A stretch of DNA of 31,917 bases from DATFJC01 sp964528795. GTDB taxonomy: Bacteria > Patescibacteriota > Patescibacteriia > UBA2591 > UBA6264. Within the stretch, counting starts at the first letter, position 1; each line of letters starts with the position of its first letter. A program made the position numbers and the translations under genes. The notes under the pieces are model-generated. The model did not search any database. It saw only the letters and a list, made by a program, of their open reading frames with translations, and was not told where the DNA came from. Location of the stretch: contig CAZGUY010000007.1 of the NCBI GenBank assembly GCA_964528795.1, positions 1 through 31,917 of the forward strand. Reading direction: 5' to 3'. This document shows positions 1-6,670 of the stretch, piece after piece.

Positions 1-224
1 ATATTTTCTTTATTAATATCGTGAACATTTTTTAACACCTCCCCTACTTTTTCAATATCTTCTTTTTCTAAATATCCTAAAAAATGCATTGTTATATGAA
101 TATTTTCTTTATCCACCCACTTTGCATTCTTATATTTTTCACGGTATTCTTTTGTCCAATTAAATATTTTTTGTTTTAATTTTTTTGACAGATTAACGGC
201 TGTAAAACATCTTTTCTTTTTCAT
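1..224 (-). CDS. thpR: RNA 2',3'-cyclic phosphodiesterase (ThpR/LigT, 2H family), N-terminal part
   Basis: Partial gene; the C-terminal half lies beyond the window edge. The 74 visible codons begin MKKKRCFTAVNLSKKLKQ and contain KWVDKENIHITMHFLGYLE. The pattern of a short N-terminal strand with Phe-x-Ala-Val-Asn-Leu, followed about 40 residues later by H-I-T-M-H-F-L-G, is the hallmark start of the 2H phosphoesterase family (LigT/ThpR), where the HxTx histidine (about residue 48) is the first of two catalytic histidines. Known family members open 2',3'-cyclic phosphates on RNA ends; the physiological substrate is usually unclear. The second HxTx motif would lie in the missing half and cannot be checked. 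The gene is divergent from clpB and has its own TTAACA-N17-TATAAT promoter. No Shine-Dalgarno sequence precedes the ATG. Confidence 0.8.
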   Translation of the reverse strand, partial: MKKKRCFTAVNLSKKLKQKIFNWTKEYREKYKNAKWVDKENIHITMHFLGYLEKEDIEKVGEVLKNVHDINKEN

Positions 225-305
225 AAACTTAAAAAAATATTGCTTTATTTAATAATTAAATTTACCTAAATAAATTAATTAAAGCCTTTCTTTTAATAAC
301 AATTT

Positions 306-334
306 ATTATAACACACCCTTTCAATTTTGTTAA
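306..334 (-). promoter_or_regulatory. Promoter for thpR-like gene
   Basis: Read on the minus strand: TTAACA (329-334), 17-bp spacer, TATAAT (306-311), the latter preceded by TG-n to give TGTTATAAT. Predicted transcription start is near 299, leaving a leader of about 75 nt. The match is direct from sequence; activity is inferred. Confidence 0.65.
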
Positions 335-377
335 CTTTTGATATACTTAAAAGTAGTTAATTAGTAAAAAAAACAAA

Positions 378-404
378 TTAGCACTCTATGGTCTTGACTG
401 CTAA
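378..404 (+). promoter_or_regulatory. CIRCE operator (HrcA repressor binding site) upstream of clpB
   Basis: The sequence is TTAGCACTC-N9-GACTGCTAA. The established CIRCE consensus is TTAGCACTC-N9-GAGTGCTAA, so the left arm is perfect, the spacer is exactly 9 bp and the right arm has one substitution. It overlaps the -35 element of the clpB promoter, the normal position for HrcA repression of heat-shock genes. hrcA itself is not in the window. Confidence 0.9.
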
Positions 405-421
405 AATGTTTATGGTAAGAT
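394..421 (+). promoter_or_regulatory. Promoter for the clpB operon
   Basis: TTGACT (394-399), 16-bp spacer, TAAGAT (416-421) with an extended -10 TG at 413-414. The start of transcription should fall near 428, giving a leader of about 22 nt with no Shine-Dalgarno sequence. The -35 lies inside the CIRCE element. The rest of the 225-450 intergenic stretch is AT-rich with no further feature seen. Confidence 0.65.
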
Positions 422-450
422 AAAAATGTTATAAAAAATAATTTTATTTT

Positions 451-3132
451 ATGCACAATTTTACACTTAAAGCTCAACAAGCTATTCAAGAAGCCCATAA
501 CATAGTTACGGACAACAATCAACAAAAAGTAGATAGTCCACATTTGGCTATAGCTCTAATAATTCAAGAAGGTGGAATAGTTTTATCATTGCTTAAAAAA
601 ATGGAAATTGATACTAATAAGTTAAAAAATAAACTAAAAGAACTTATCAGTGGCATTCCTCAATTAAAGGGTTCTATTAATAAGTCAGAATCAAAATCGG
701 ATTCAAATTTAGGAAAATTTTCTGATTCTCATCAAGTTTATGTTACCCCCCTACTTCAAAGAACTATTCTTTATGCTACTAAACAAGCTAGAAAATTAAA
801 TGATGAATATGTTAGCACAGAACATTTATTTTTATCACTTCTTTCTATCTCTTCCCCAGTAAAAGATGTTTTAGAAGAATTTGACCTAGATAAGAAAAAA
901 GTACTTAAAACTTTATCCGATATTAGGGGATCTGAGCGAGTTACTAGCCCAAGCCCTGAAAATAAATATCAAGCCATTGAAAAATACACTCTCAATTTAA
1001 CTAACATGGCTAGTGATGAAAAATTAGATCCAATTATTGGTAGAGATGAAGAAATAAGAAGAGTAATTCAAGTTTTAAGTCGCCGAACTAAAAATAACCC
1101 TGTTCTTATAGGGAAAGCTGGGGTTGGGAAAACAGCAATTGCTGAAGGTTTAGCTCAAAGAATTGTTGCCGGAGATATCCCTGAGTCATTAAAGGGAAAG
1201 GAGCTTATCTCTCTTGATTTGGGAGGCATGGTGGCTGGAACTAAGTTTAGGGGAGAATTTGAAAATAGACTTAAAGCAGTACTTAAAGAAATTAAAAAAT
1301 CAGGAAAATATGTTCTTTTTATTGATGAGCTCCACACATTAGTAGGGGCTGGAAGAGCAGAAGGAGCAATTGATGCATCTAATATGTTAAAGCCTGCTTT
1401 AGCAAGGGGCGAACTTCACTGTATTGGAGCTACAACCCTTAAAGAGTACCAAAAACACGTTGAAAAAGATTCTGCTTTAGAAAGAAGGTTTCAACAAGTT
1501 TATGTTGATGAGCCTTCAATTCAAGATACAGTAGCAATTCTTAGAGGCATAAAAGAAAAGTACGAAGTACATCATGGTATTAGAATTACTGATGATGCCC
1601 TTATGGCAGCTGCTAAATTATCAAATAGGTATATAACGGAAAGATTTTTACCAGACAAAGCAATAGATTTAATGGATGAAGCAGCTTCTGCCCTTAGAAT
1701 GGAAATTGAAAGTCAACCAGAGAAACTAGATAAATTAAAAAGAAAACAAAGACAACTACAACTTGAAATTACAGTTTTAGAAAAAAATAAAAAAGCCAAT
1801 AAAGAGAAATTAAACAAACTTAAGGAAAAAAGTGCTGACCTAAAAGACCAAATAAAAGATTTTGAAATAAAATGGAAAACAGAAAAGGATATTATATCTA
1901 GTATTCATGAAATGAAGGAAAAAATTGATGAATTAAAACAAAAAGCAGAAATTGCTGAAAGAAAAGGAAGTCTCCAAAAGGTAGCTGAAATAAAATATGG
2001 GGAAATTCCAGACTTAAAGAAAAAAATCAAGGAATCTCAAAAAAAATTAGCTAAAATTCAAAAAGATAACAGAATATTAAAAGAAGAAATTGGGGAAGAC
2101 GATATTGCTAAAGTAGTTTCTCGTTGGACAGGTATTCCTGTTTCAAAGATGTTAGAAGCGGAAAGCAAAAAATTAGCTCGTATGGAAGATGAAATACACA
2201 AAAGACTAGTCAATCAAAATAAAGCCGTTAAAGCCGTTTCAAACGCTATAAGAAGATCAAGAACGGGTATATCAGAAGAAAATAAACCAATTGGCTCATT
2301 TATATTCTTAGGACCTACTGGGGTTGGTAAAACGGAACTTGCGAAAAGTTTAGCAGAGTTTTTGTTTGATACTGAAAAATCTTTAATAAGGGTTGATATG
2401 TCTGAATATATGGAAAAACACGCTGTTTCTAAAATGATAGGATCACCCCCTGGTTATGTTGGCTTTGAATCTGGTGGACAATTAACAGAAAAGGTTAGAA
2501 AAAAACCTTATAGTGTAATTTTGTTTGATGAAATTGAGAAAGCTCACCACGATGTATTTAATATGCTTTTACAAATTCTAGATGAAGGTCAATTAACAGA
2601 TGCTAAGGGAAGAAAGGTTGATTTCAAAAACACCGTAATTATTATGACTTCTAATTTGGGTAGTGATATTATTCATGATTATATTGAAAAGAAAGATATT
2701 GGTTTTAGCTCAAAAAGCGAAAAGAGAACCTCTAGAAAAAATATTGAAAAACAAATCAAAAATGAATTGAAAAAAACATTTAAGCCAGAATTCTTAAATA
2801 GAATCGATGAAACTATAATATTTGAAACATTAAGCGAAAAGGATATTCAAAAAATTATAGATCTCCAACTTAAAAAAGTAAAAGAACGATTAGAAAAAAG
2901 GGGTATTAAACTAAAAGTTACCAATTCTGCCAAGAACAAACTTTCGGAGTTAGGATATGATCCTTTATATGGGGCAAGACCTCTTCAAAGGGTAATCCAA
3001 AAACAAATTTTAGATCCTTTATCTTTGAATATAGTAAAATCAAAGAAAAATAAAAAGAAAAATAAAAAGAAAACAAATAAGAAACGAGAGTTTAAGGTCG
3101 GTATTAAAAAGGGGGAAATTGTTTGTAAATAG
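451..3132 (+). CDS. clpB: ATP-dependent disaggregase ClpB (Hsp100)
   Basis: The 893-residue protein has the full ClpB layout: a double Clp-N domain (about 1-150), a first AAA+ module with Walker A GKAGVGKT (about 221-228) and Walker B VLFIDELHT, a long charged coiled-coil middle domain (about 415-545, diagnostic for ClpB rather than ClpA), and a second AAA+ module with GPTGVGKT (about 622-629), VILFDEIEKAH and the arginine-finger region FLNRIDE. The C-terminal D2-small domain carries GARPLQRVIQ. Known role: a cytosolic hexamer that pulls polypeptides out of aggregates with DnaK. The CIRCE operator in the promoter fits heat-shock control. Oddity: the last 35 residues contain a lysine/asparagine-rich run (KKNKKKNKKKTNKKR) in place of the usual acidic tail. 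The start lacks a Shine-Dalgarno sequence but is the natural Clp-N start. Confidence 0.96.
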   Translation: MHNFTLKAQQAIQEAHNIVTDNNQQKVDSPHLAIALIIQEGGIVLSLLKKMEIDTNKLKNKLKELISGIPQLKGSINKSESKSDSNLGKFSDSHQVYVTPLLQRTILYATKQARKLNDEYVSTEHLFLSLLSISSPVKDVLEEFDLDKKKVLKTLSDIRGSERVTSPSPENKYQAIEKYTLNLTNMASDEKLDPIIGRDEEIRRVIQVLSRRTKNNPVLIGKAGVGKTAIAEGLAQRIVAGDIPESLKGKELISLDLGGMVAGTKFRGEFENRLKAVLKEIKKSGKYVLFIDELHTLVGAGRAEGAIDASNMLKPALARGELHCIGATTLKEYQKHVEKDSALERRFQQVYVDEPSIQDTVAILRGIKEKYEVHHGIRITDDALMAAAKLSNRYITERFLPDKAIDLMDEAASALRMEIESQPEKLDKLKRKQRQLQLEITVLEKNKKANKEKLNKLKEKSADLKDQIKDFEIKWKTEKDIISSIHEMKEKIDELKQKAEIAERKGSLQKVAEIKYGEIPDLKKKIKESQKKLAKIQKDNRILKEEIGEDDIAKVVSRWTGIPVSKMLEAESKKLARMEDEIHKRLVNQNKAVKAVSNAIRRSRTGISEENKPIGSFIFLGPTGVGKTELAKSLAEFLFDTEKSLIRVDMSEYMEKHAVSKMIGSPPGYVGFESGGQLTEKVRKKPYSVILFDEIEKAHHDVFNMLLQILDEGQLTDAKGRKVDFKNTVIIMTSNLGSDIIHDYIEKKDIGFSSKSEKRTSRKNIEKQIKNELKKTFKPEFLNRIDETIIFETLSEKDIQKIIDLQLKKVKERLEKRGIKLKVTNSAKNKLSELGYDPLYGARPLQRVIQKQILDPLSLNIVKSKKNKKKNKKKTNKKREFKVGIKKGEIVCK

Positions 3133-3143
3133 AGTTTAAATTT

Positions 3144-4514
3144 ATGAAATCAAAAATCTCTACTATTTTATTAATTACCATATTGATTAGTTTAATCTGT
3201 CCTGTAAACGCTAAAGCAAAAAAAGAAGCAAAATTCAATCCTGATAATATAATTTCCAATCATGAGTTTCTTGATTACAATTCAATGAATCTTAAAGCAA
3301 TACAAGAATTTCTTGAAAAGCATAATGGTATACTTAAAAATTATAAAACTGAAGATATAAATGGCGAAAAACTTAAAGCTTCTAAAATTATATTTAATGC
3401 AAGTCAAAAGTATAAAATTAACCCCCAGATTATATTAACTTTATTACAAAAAGAACAAACCCTTATTACAACCCCGCCTAAAAAGCCAACTCAACTAAAA
3501 TGGGCCACTGGATTTGCTGCCTATGACCATAGATCTCCCGTAGAAAGATTTGGTGGGTTTGGTATTCAAGTTGACAGAACTGCCTGGAGACTAAAATATT
3601 ACTTAGAGCACCCTTGGGATTTTCGTCACAGTGTAGGACAAACCTCAAATATTGATTACAACAAAGTGACCCCCCAAACTTCAGCTACTGCTGCCCTTTA
3701 TAATTATACTCCACATATAAGGGGTAATAAGTTATTTTTTCAAATATGGCAAAATTGGTTTGCCAAAGAAAACGGAGAATTAGAAAATGGTAGTTTAGTA
3801 AAAACAAAAAACCAACCTGGTGTCTGGTTAATAGAAAACAAAAAAAGACGTCCTTTCAAATCTAAAAGTGTGTTTCTTTCAAGATATGATTTTGATGATG
3901 TTATAGAGGTTTCCAAAAAAGAGTTGGAAAATTACAGAATCGGAGAACCAGTAAAGTTTCCTAATTATTCTTTAGTACAAGCCTCTTTAGGAGATTTATT
4001 TTTACTAAGCAACAACCAAAAAAGACCTATTTCTCAGGATATGTTTAAAAAGATTGGTTTTCACCCAGAAGAAATCATTGATGCAAACAAGAAATCTTTA
4101 TCTACTTATAAAACCGGGAAACCCATTACTTCGCCTTATCCAAACGGGGCTCTTCTACAAAACAAAGAAAATCATGCTGTATTTTATGTAAAAGATGACA
4201 TCAAGCACCCAATTGTTGATGCTAGAATCTTGTATAATAATTATCCTTATAACAATATAATCAAAGTAGAACCTAAAGAAATTAAAAAATATAAAACTGG
4301 TGAACCTATTAAATTTAGAGATGGTACCCTTTTAAAAACTAAGGATAAAAATTCTGTTTATCTTGTGTCAAAAAACAAAATAAGACCAATACATTCTAGT
4401 AAAACATTTAAAGCATTTGGATTTAAGTGGGAAAATATATTAATGGTTCCAGAAGACGTTTTACATATTCATGAAAAAGGAAAGGTGTTTAAACTTGAAG
4501 ATGAAATTAAATAA
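3144..4514 (+). CDS. Secreted lysozyme/transglycosylase-like protein with four C-terminal envelope repeats
   Basis: Predicted 456 residues. Residues 1-25 form a signal peptide (hydrophobic core then PVNAKAK). Residues about 75-215 resemble the lysozyme-like domain found in many actinobacterial and CPR surface proteins: SKIIFNASQKYKINPQIILT, LLQKEQTL with Glu104 as candidate catalytic acid, then GFGIQVDRTAW and ATAALYNYTPH. Residues about 217-450 hold four copies of a roughly 55-residue repeat of the form (D/N)G-(T/S)-L-(V/L)-K ... V-(W/Y)-L-(I/V) ... RP-(F/I) ... G-(F/Y) ... G-x-P-(I/V), the same repeat that ends the large protein encoded at 9871-12660. Likely role is peptidoglycan cleavage or binding outside the membrane; this is inferred. 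It starts 11 bp after clpB and ends 1 bp before the next gene, so it is probably co-transcribed from the CIRCE promoter. Confidence 0.7.
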   Translation: MKSKISTILLITILISLICPVNAKAKKEAKFNPDNIISNHEFLDYNSMNLKAIQEFLEKHNGILKNYKTEDINGEKLKASKIIFNASQKYKINPQIILTLLQKEQTLITTPPKKPTQLKWATGFAAYDHRSPVERFGGFGIQVDRTAWRLKYYLEHPWDFRHSVGQTSNIDYNKVTPQTSATAALYNYTPHIRGNKLFFQIWQNWFAKENGELENGSLVKTKNQPGVWLIENKKRRPFKSKSVFLSRYDFDDVIEVSKKELENYRIGEPVKFPNYSLVQASLGDLFLLSNNQKRPISQDMFKKIGFHPEEIIDANKKSLSTYKTGKPITSPYPNGALLQNKENHAVFYVKDDIKHPIVDARILYNNYPYNNIIKVEPKEIKKYKTGEPIKFRDGTLLKTKDKNSVYLVSKNKIRPIHSSKTFKAFGFKWENILMVPEDVLHIHEKGKVFKLEDEIK

Positions 4515-4515
4515 T

Positions 4516-5196
4516 ATGACTGATAAAAATAATAATAAAAAACTAGCCCAAAAACTTAAAAAAATTTCTCACCTTTTAGATATAAAAGGTGTCTCTTATA
4601 AGCCAGCCGCTTACAAAAAAGCGGCCGATATAATAGAAAGTCTAGATCAAGATATTGTTTCAATATATGAAGAAAAAGGAATAGGTGGCATAAAAGAAAT
4701 AAAGGGCATTGGTAAAAGTATTGCCAAAAAAATTAAAGAGTTTATTAAAAAGGGAAAAATAAAATATTTAGAAGAAATAAACGAAGAAACTAAAATAAGA
4801 CAAGTTATCACCCACTTTTTTAACACTAAAGGGTATTCATTAGATAAAATAAAAAAACACGCTAAAAAGAAAAAAATTATTTATTCTCGTTTTACAAGAC
4901 CAGCTAAACAATTGTTAGAGCTTGCTGGGTCAGTAGAAGAAGCCAAAAATGCTATTACTAAAGTAGCTAAATGGGCTAAATCTAGAGATTTAGACTATGC
5001 AATCGAAACTGTTTTTAAAAAATGGCCTGAATTAGACCAACTTAAGCCCAAGAAAAAAAAGAAAAAGGCTTTTTACCAGGGTAATCCTATGGTCTGGAAA
5101 AGGGAAGAAGAAAAGTGGTATGTTATTGACGAAGATGGTGGGTGGCGTGAATTTGCCGGAGATGAGGATGATATAGAATGGAAACTAGAAGACTAA
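4516..5196 (+). CDS. Helix-hairpin-helix protein related to the N-terminus of X-family DNA polymerases
   Basis: 226 residues from the ATG that follows the previous stop by one base; an upstream in-frame ATG lies inside the preceding gene and is not chosen. Residues about 8-85 match the PolX/Pol-beta 8-kDa-type helix-hairpin-helix region: YKPAAYKKAADIIESL, then GGIKEIKGIGKSIAKKIKEF with the GIG hairpin. No nucleotidyltransferase (GS...D-x-D) motif follows, so it is not a polymerase. The middle (about 90-190) is helical and unrecognised, with RFTRPAKQLLELAGSVEEA and DLDYAIETVFKKWPEL. A Lys-rich linker leads to an acidic, Trp-rich tail with YQGNPMVWKREEEKWYVID. Probably a DNA-binding protein; function unknown. 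Adjacency to fmt and clpB suggests operon membership only. Confidence 0.6.
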   Translation: MTDKNNNKKLAQKLKKISHLLDIKGVSYKPAAYKKAADIIESLDQDIVSIYEEKGIGGIKEIKGIGKSIAKKIKEFIKKGKIKYLEEINEETKIRQVITHFFNTKGYSLDKIKKHAKKKKIIYSRFTRPAKQLLELAGSVEEAKNAITKVAKWAKSRDLDYAIETVFKKWPELDQLKPKKKKKKAFYQGNPMVWKREEEKWYVIDEDGGWREFAGDEDDIEWKLED

Positions 5197-5207
5197 TTTT
5201 TTAAAAT

Positions 5208-6164
5208 ATGCATAACAATAAAGACATTAAAATAGTTTTTTTAGGGACCCCAAATTTTGGGGCTGATATTTTAAAATATTTATCTAAAAAATTTAATGTT
5301 GTAGCTGCCATAACAGCACCAGATAAAAAAATACATAGCTGTTTAAAGGAATCTCAGGTTAAAAAGGTTGCAAAAAAAGAAAATATTTTAGTAATGCAAC
5401 CTAAAAAAATAAAAAATAATAAGAAGTTTTATAAAAAAATAACCAAAATAAAAACAGATTTTTTAGTAGTTGCCTCTTATGGTTTTATAATACCCCAAAA
5501 AATATTAGAATCCCCTGAAATTGCACCTTTAAATATTCACCCTTCCCTCCTTCCTAAATACAGAGGTGCTTGTCCAATAAGGGCTGCTATTAAAAATGGG
5601 GAAAAGAAAACTGGGGTCACTATTATGAAAATGGACGAAAAGCTAGACCATGGGCCTATACTTAATCAAGAAAAATGCAACATCGACCCTCATGATAACT
5701 ATATAAGTTTAAAGAATAAATTAATAAAAATTAGCAAACGTCTAATAGTTAAAACTATCAAACAATATCAACAAAATAAAATCAGACCCAAGCCTCAAGA
5801 TCACAGCAAAGCTACTTATACTGAAAAAATTTGTAAAAAAGATGGTAAAATTGATTGGAATAAATCTGCTCAAAAAATTAAGGATCTTATCCAAGCCTAC
5901 TGCCAAAAACCTGGGACATATAGTAAAATACACTTACCTGGTAATAAATTACACAAAAAAAGACTAAAAATTTTCAAGGTAGATAAAGTTAAAAAACAAG
6001 GAGTACCTGGAAATGTTTTTACTACTAAATCAAACAATATTGGGGTACATTGCCAAAAAAATAGCCTAATATTAAAACAAATTCAACTACCAGGCAAAAA
6101 TATAATTTCAGGTAAAGATTTGTATAATGGATATAATCAAATTAAAAACGCAAAATTAGTATAA
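5208..6164 (+). CDS. fmt: Methionyl-tRNA formyltransferase
   Basis: 318 residues, close to the usual length of about 310. Formylates the amino group of initiator Met-tRNA using 10-formyl-tetrahydrofolate, in the cytosol. The N-terminal Rossmann-type domain begins IKIVFLGTPNFGADIL; the catalytic signature is present as LNIHPSLLPKYRGACPIRAA with Asn109 and His111, and MDEKLDHGPIL with Asp147. The C-terminal tRNA-binding domain starts around KDGKIDWNKSAQKIKDLIQA. The loop that usually reads DRPAGRG after the first domain strand is shortened here to DKKIHS, a small divergence. The gene begins 11 bp after the previous stop and is followed by a strong terminator, so it closes the clpB operon. Placing fmt under a CIRCE promoter is unusual; it may also have an internal promoter that I could not identify. 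Confidence 0.95.
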   Translation: MHNNKDIKIVFLGTPNFGADILKYLSKKFNVVAAITAPDKKIHSCLKESQVKKVAKKENILVMQPKKIKNNKKFYKKITKIKTDFLVVASYGFIIPQKILESPEIAPLNIHPSLLPKYRGACPIRAAIKNGEKKTGVTIMKMDEKLDHGPILNQEKCNIDPHDNYISLKNKLIKISKRLIVKTIKQYQQNKIRPKPQDHSKATYTEKICKKDGKIDWNKSAQKIKDLIQAYCQKPGTYSKIHLPGNKLHKKRLKIFKVDKVKKQGVPGNVFTTKSNNIGVHCQKNSLILKQIQLPGKNIISGKDLYNGYNQIKNAKLV

Positions 6165-6193
6165 TATAAAATTTCAAGAATTTAGATAAAAAT

Positions 6194-6222
6194 AAAAATG
6201 ACTCTTTCTAGAGTCATTTTTT
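6194..6222 (+). terminator. Intrinsic terminator after fmt (probably bidirectional)
   Basis: Perfect 12-bp stem AAAAATGACTCT / AGAGTCATTTTT with a TTCT loop and a T tract on the plus strand. The other strand also ends in a T-rich run (TTTTTATTTTTA), so it can serve the converging minus-strand gene that ends at 6278. Confidence 0.85.
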
Positions 6223-6277
6223 AATAGCCAAAAATACCCTCCCCCTTTAAAAGCCTTTCTTTAGTAAAGGGTTAACG

Positions 6278-6598
6278 TTACTCTTTTTTTTCTTCACCCA
6301 TATTAGGTTTTTCACTTTTGGCTTGTTTTTCAGGTTTTGGAAAATCACTTTTAACGTCACCTAATCCTTCTGGTTTAGAAGGGTTCTTTTTTTTAGGCAT
6401 TTCTGGAGTATTAGATGACTCCATCTCTGAAATGTCTACTTCACCACTTCCACCTGTAAAACTAAGTACAATCATAGCAACTCCTATAACTCCGATTATA
6501 AGAGCAACGATGTAATTAAAGCCGCCAAATGCATATAAAAGAATTGCGGCCACCAAAAGTATAATACCTACTATGAGTTTTGTGCTTTTACCACTCAT
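6278..6598 (-). CDS. Small two-helix membrane protein with charged tail
   Basis: 106 residues. Two hydrophobic segments (LIVGIILLVAAILLYAF and YIVALIIGVIGVAMIVLSF, about residues 8-50) form a helical hairpin, followed by a hydrophilic tail rich in Lys, Pro and Glu (about 55-106). No family recognised. Both termini probably face the same side, likely the cytosol, given the charged N- and C-terminal ends. It has its own extended -10 promoter and converges on the fmt terminator. The tail suggests a flexible interaction region, but there is nothing specific to assign a role. Confidence 0.65.
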   Translation of the reverse strand: MSGKSTKLIVGIILLVAAILLYAFGGFNYIVALIIGVIGVAMIVLSFTGGSGEVDISEMESSNTPEMPKKKNPSKPEGLGDVKSDFPKPEKQAKSEKPNMGEEKKE

Positions 6599-6632
6599 AC
6601 TTTTAATTTAAATTTTTTATCGACCTATTATT

Positions 6633-6638
6633 AGTATA
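6633..6638 (-). promoter_or_regulatory. Extended -10 promoter for the small membrane protein
   Basis: On the minus strand the element reads TG-T-TATACT, with no convincing -35. The leader would be about 28 nt. The same TGTTATAaT form recurs before the thpR-like gene, parB and rpsU. Confidence 0.5.
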
Positions 6639-6670
6639 ACATATTTAAAACAAAGTAAAATGTGGATAAT

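Noticed and set aside
4471..4515. Earlier in-frame ATG for the helix-hairpin-helix gene
   Set aside because: It lies inside the coding sequence of the preceding gene; the ATG one base after that gene's stop is the better start and keeps the domain intact.
6236..6277. Second terminator formed by CCTTTCTTTAGTAAAGGG
   Set aside because: The stem is short and AT-rich and lacks a clean T tract on the minus strand; the hairpin at 6194-6222 is sufficient for both converging genes.
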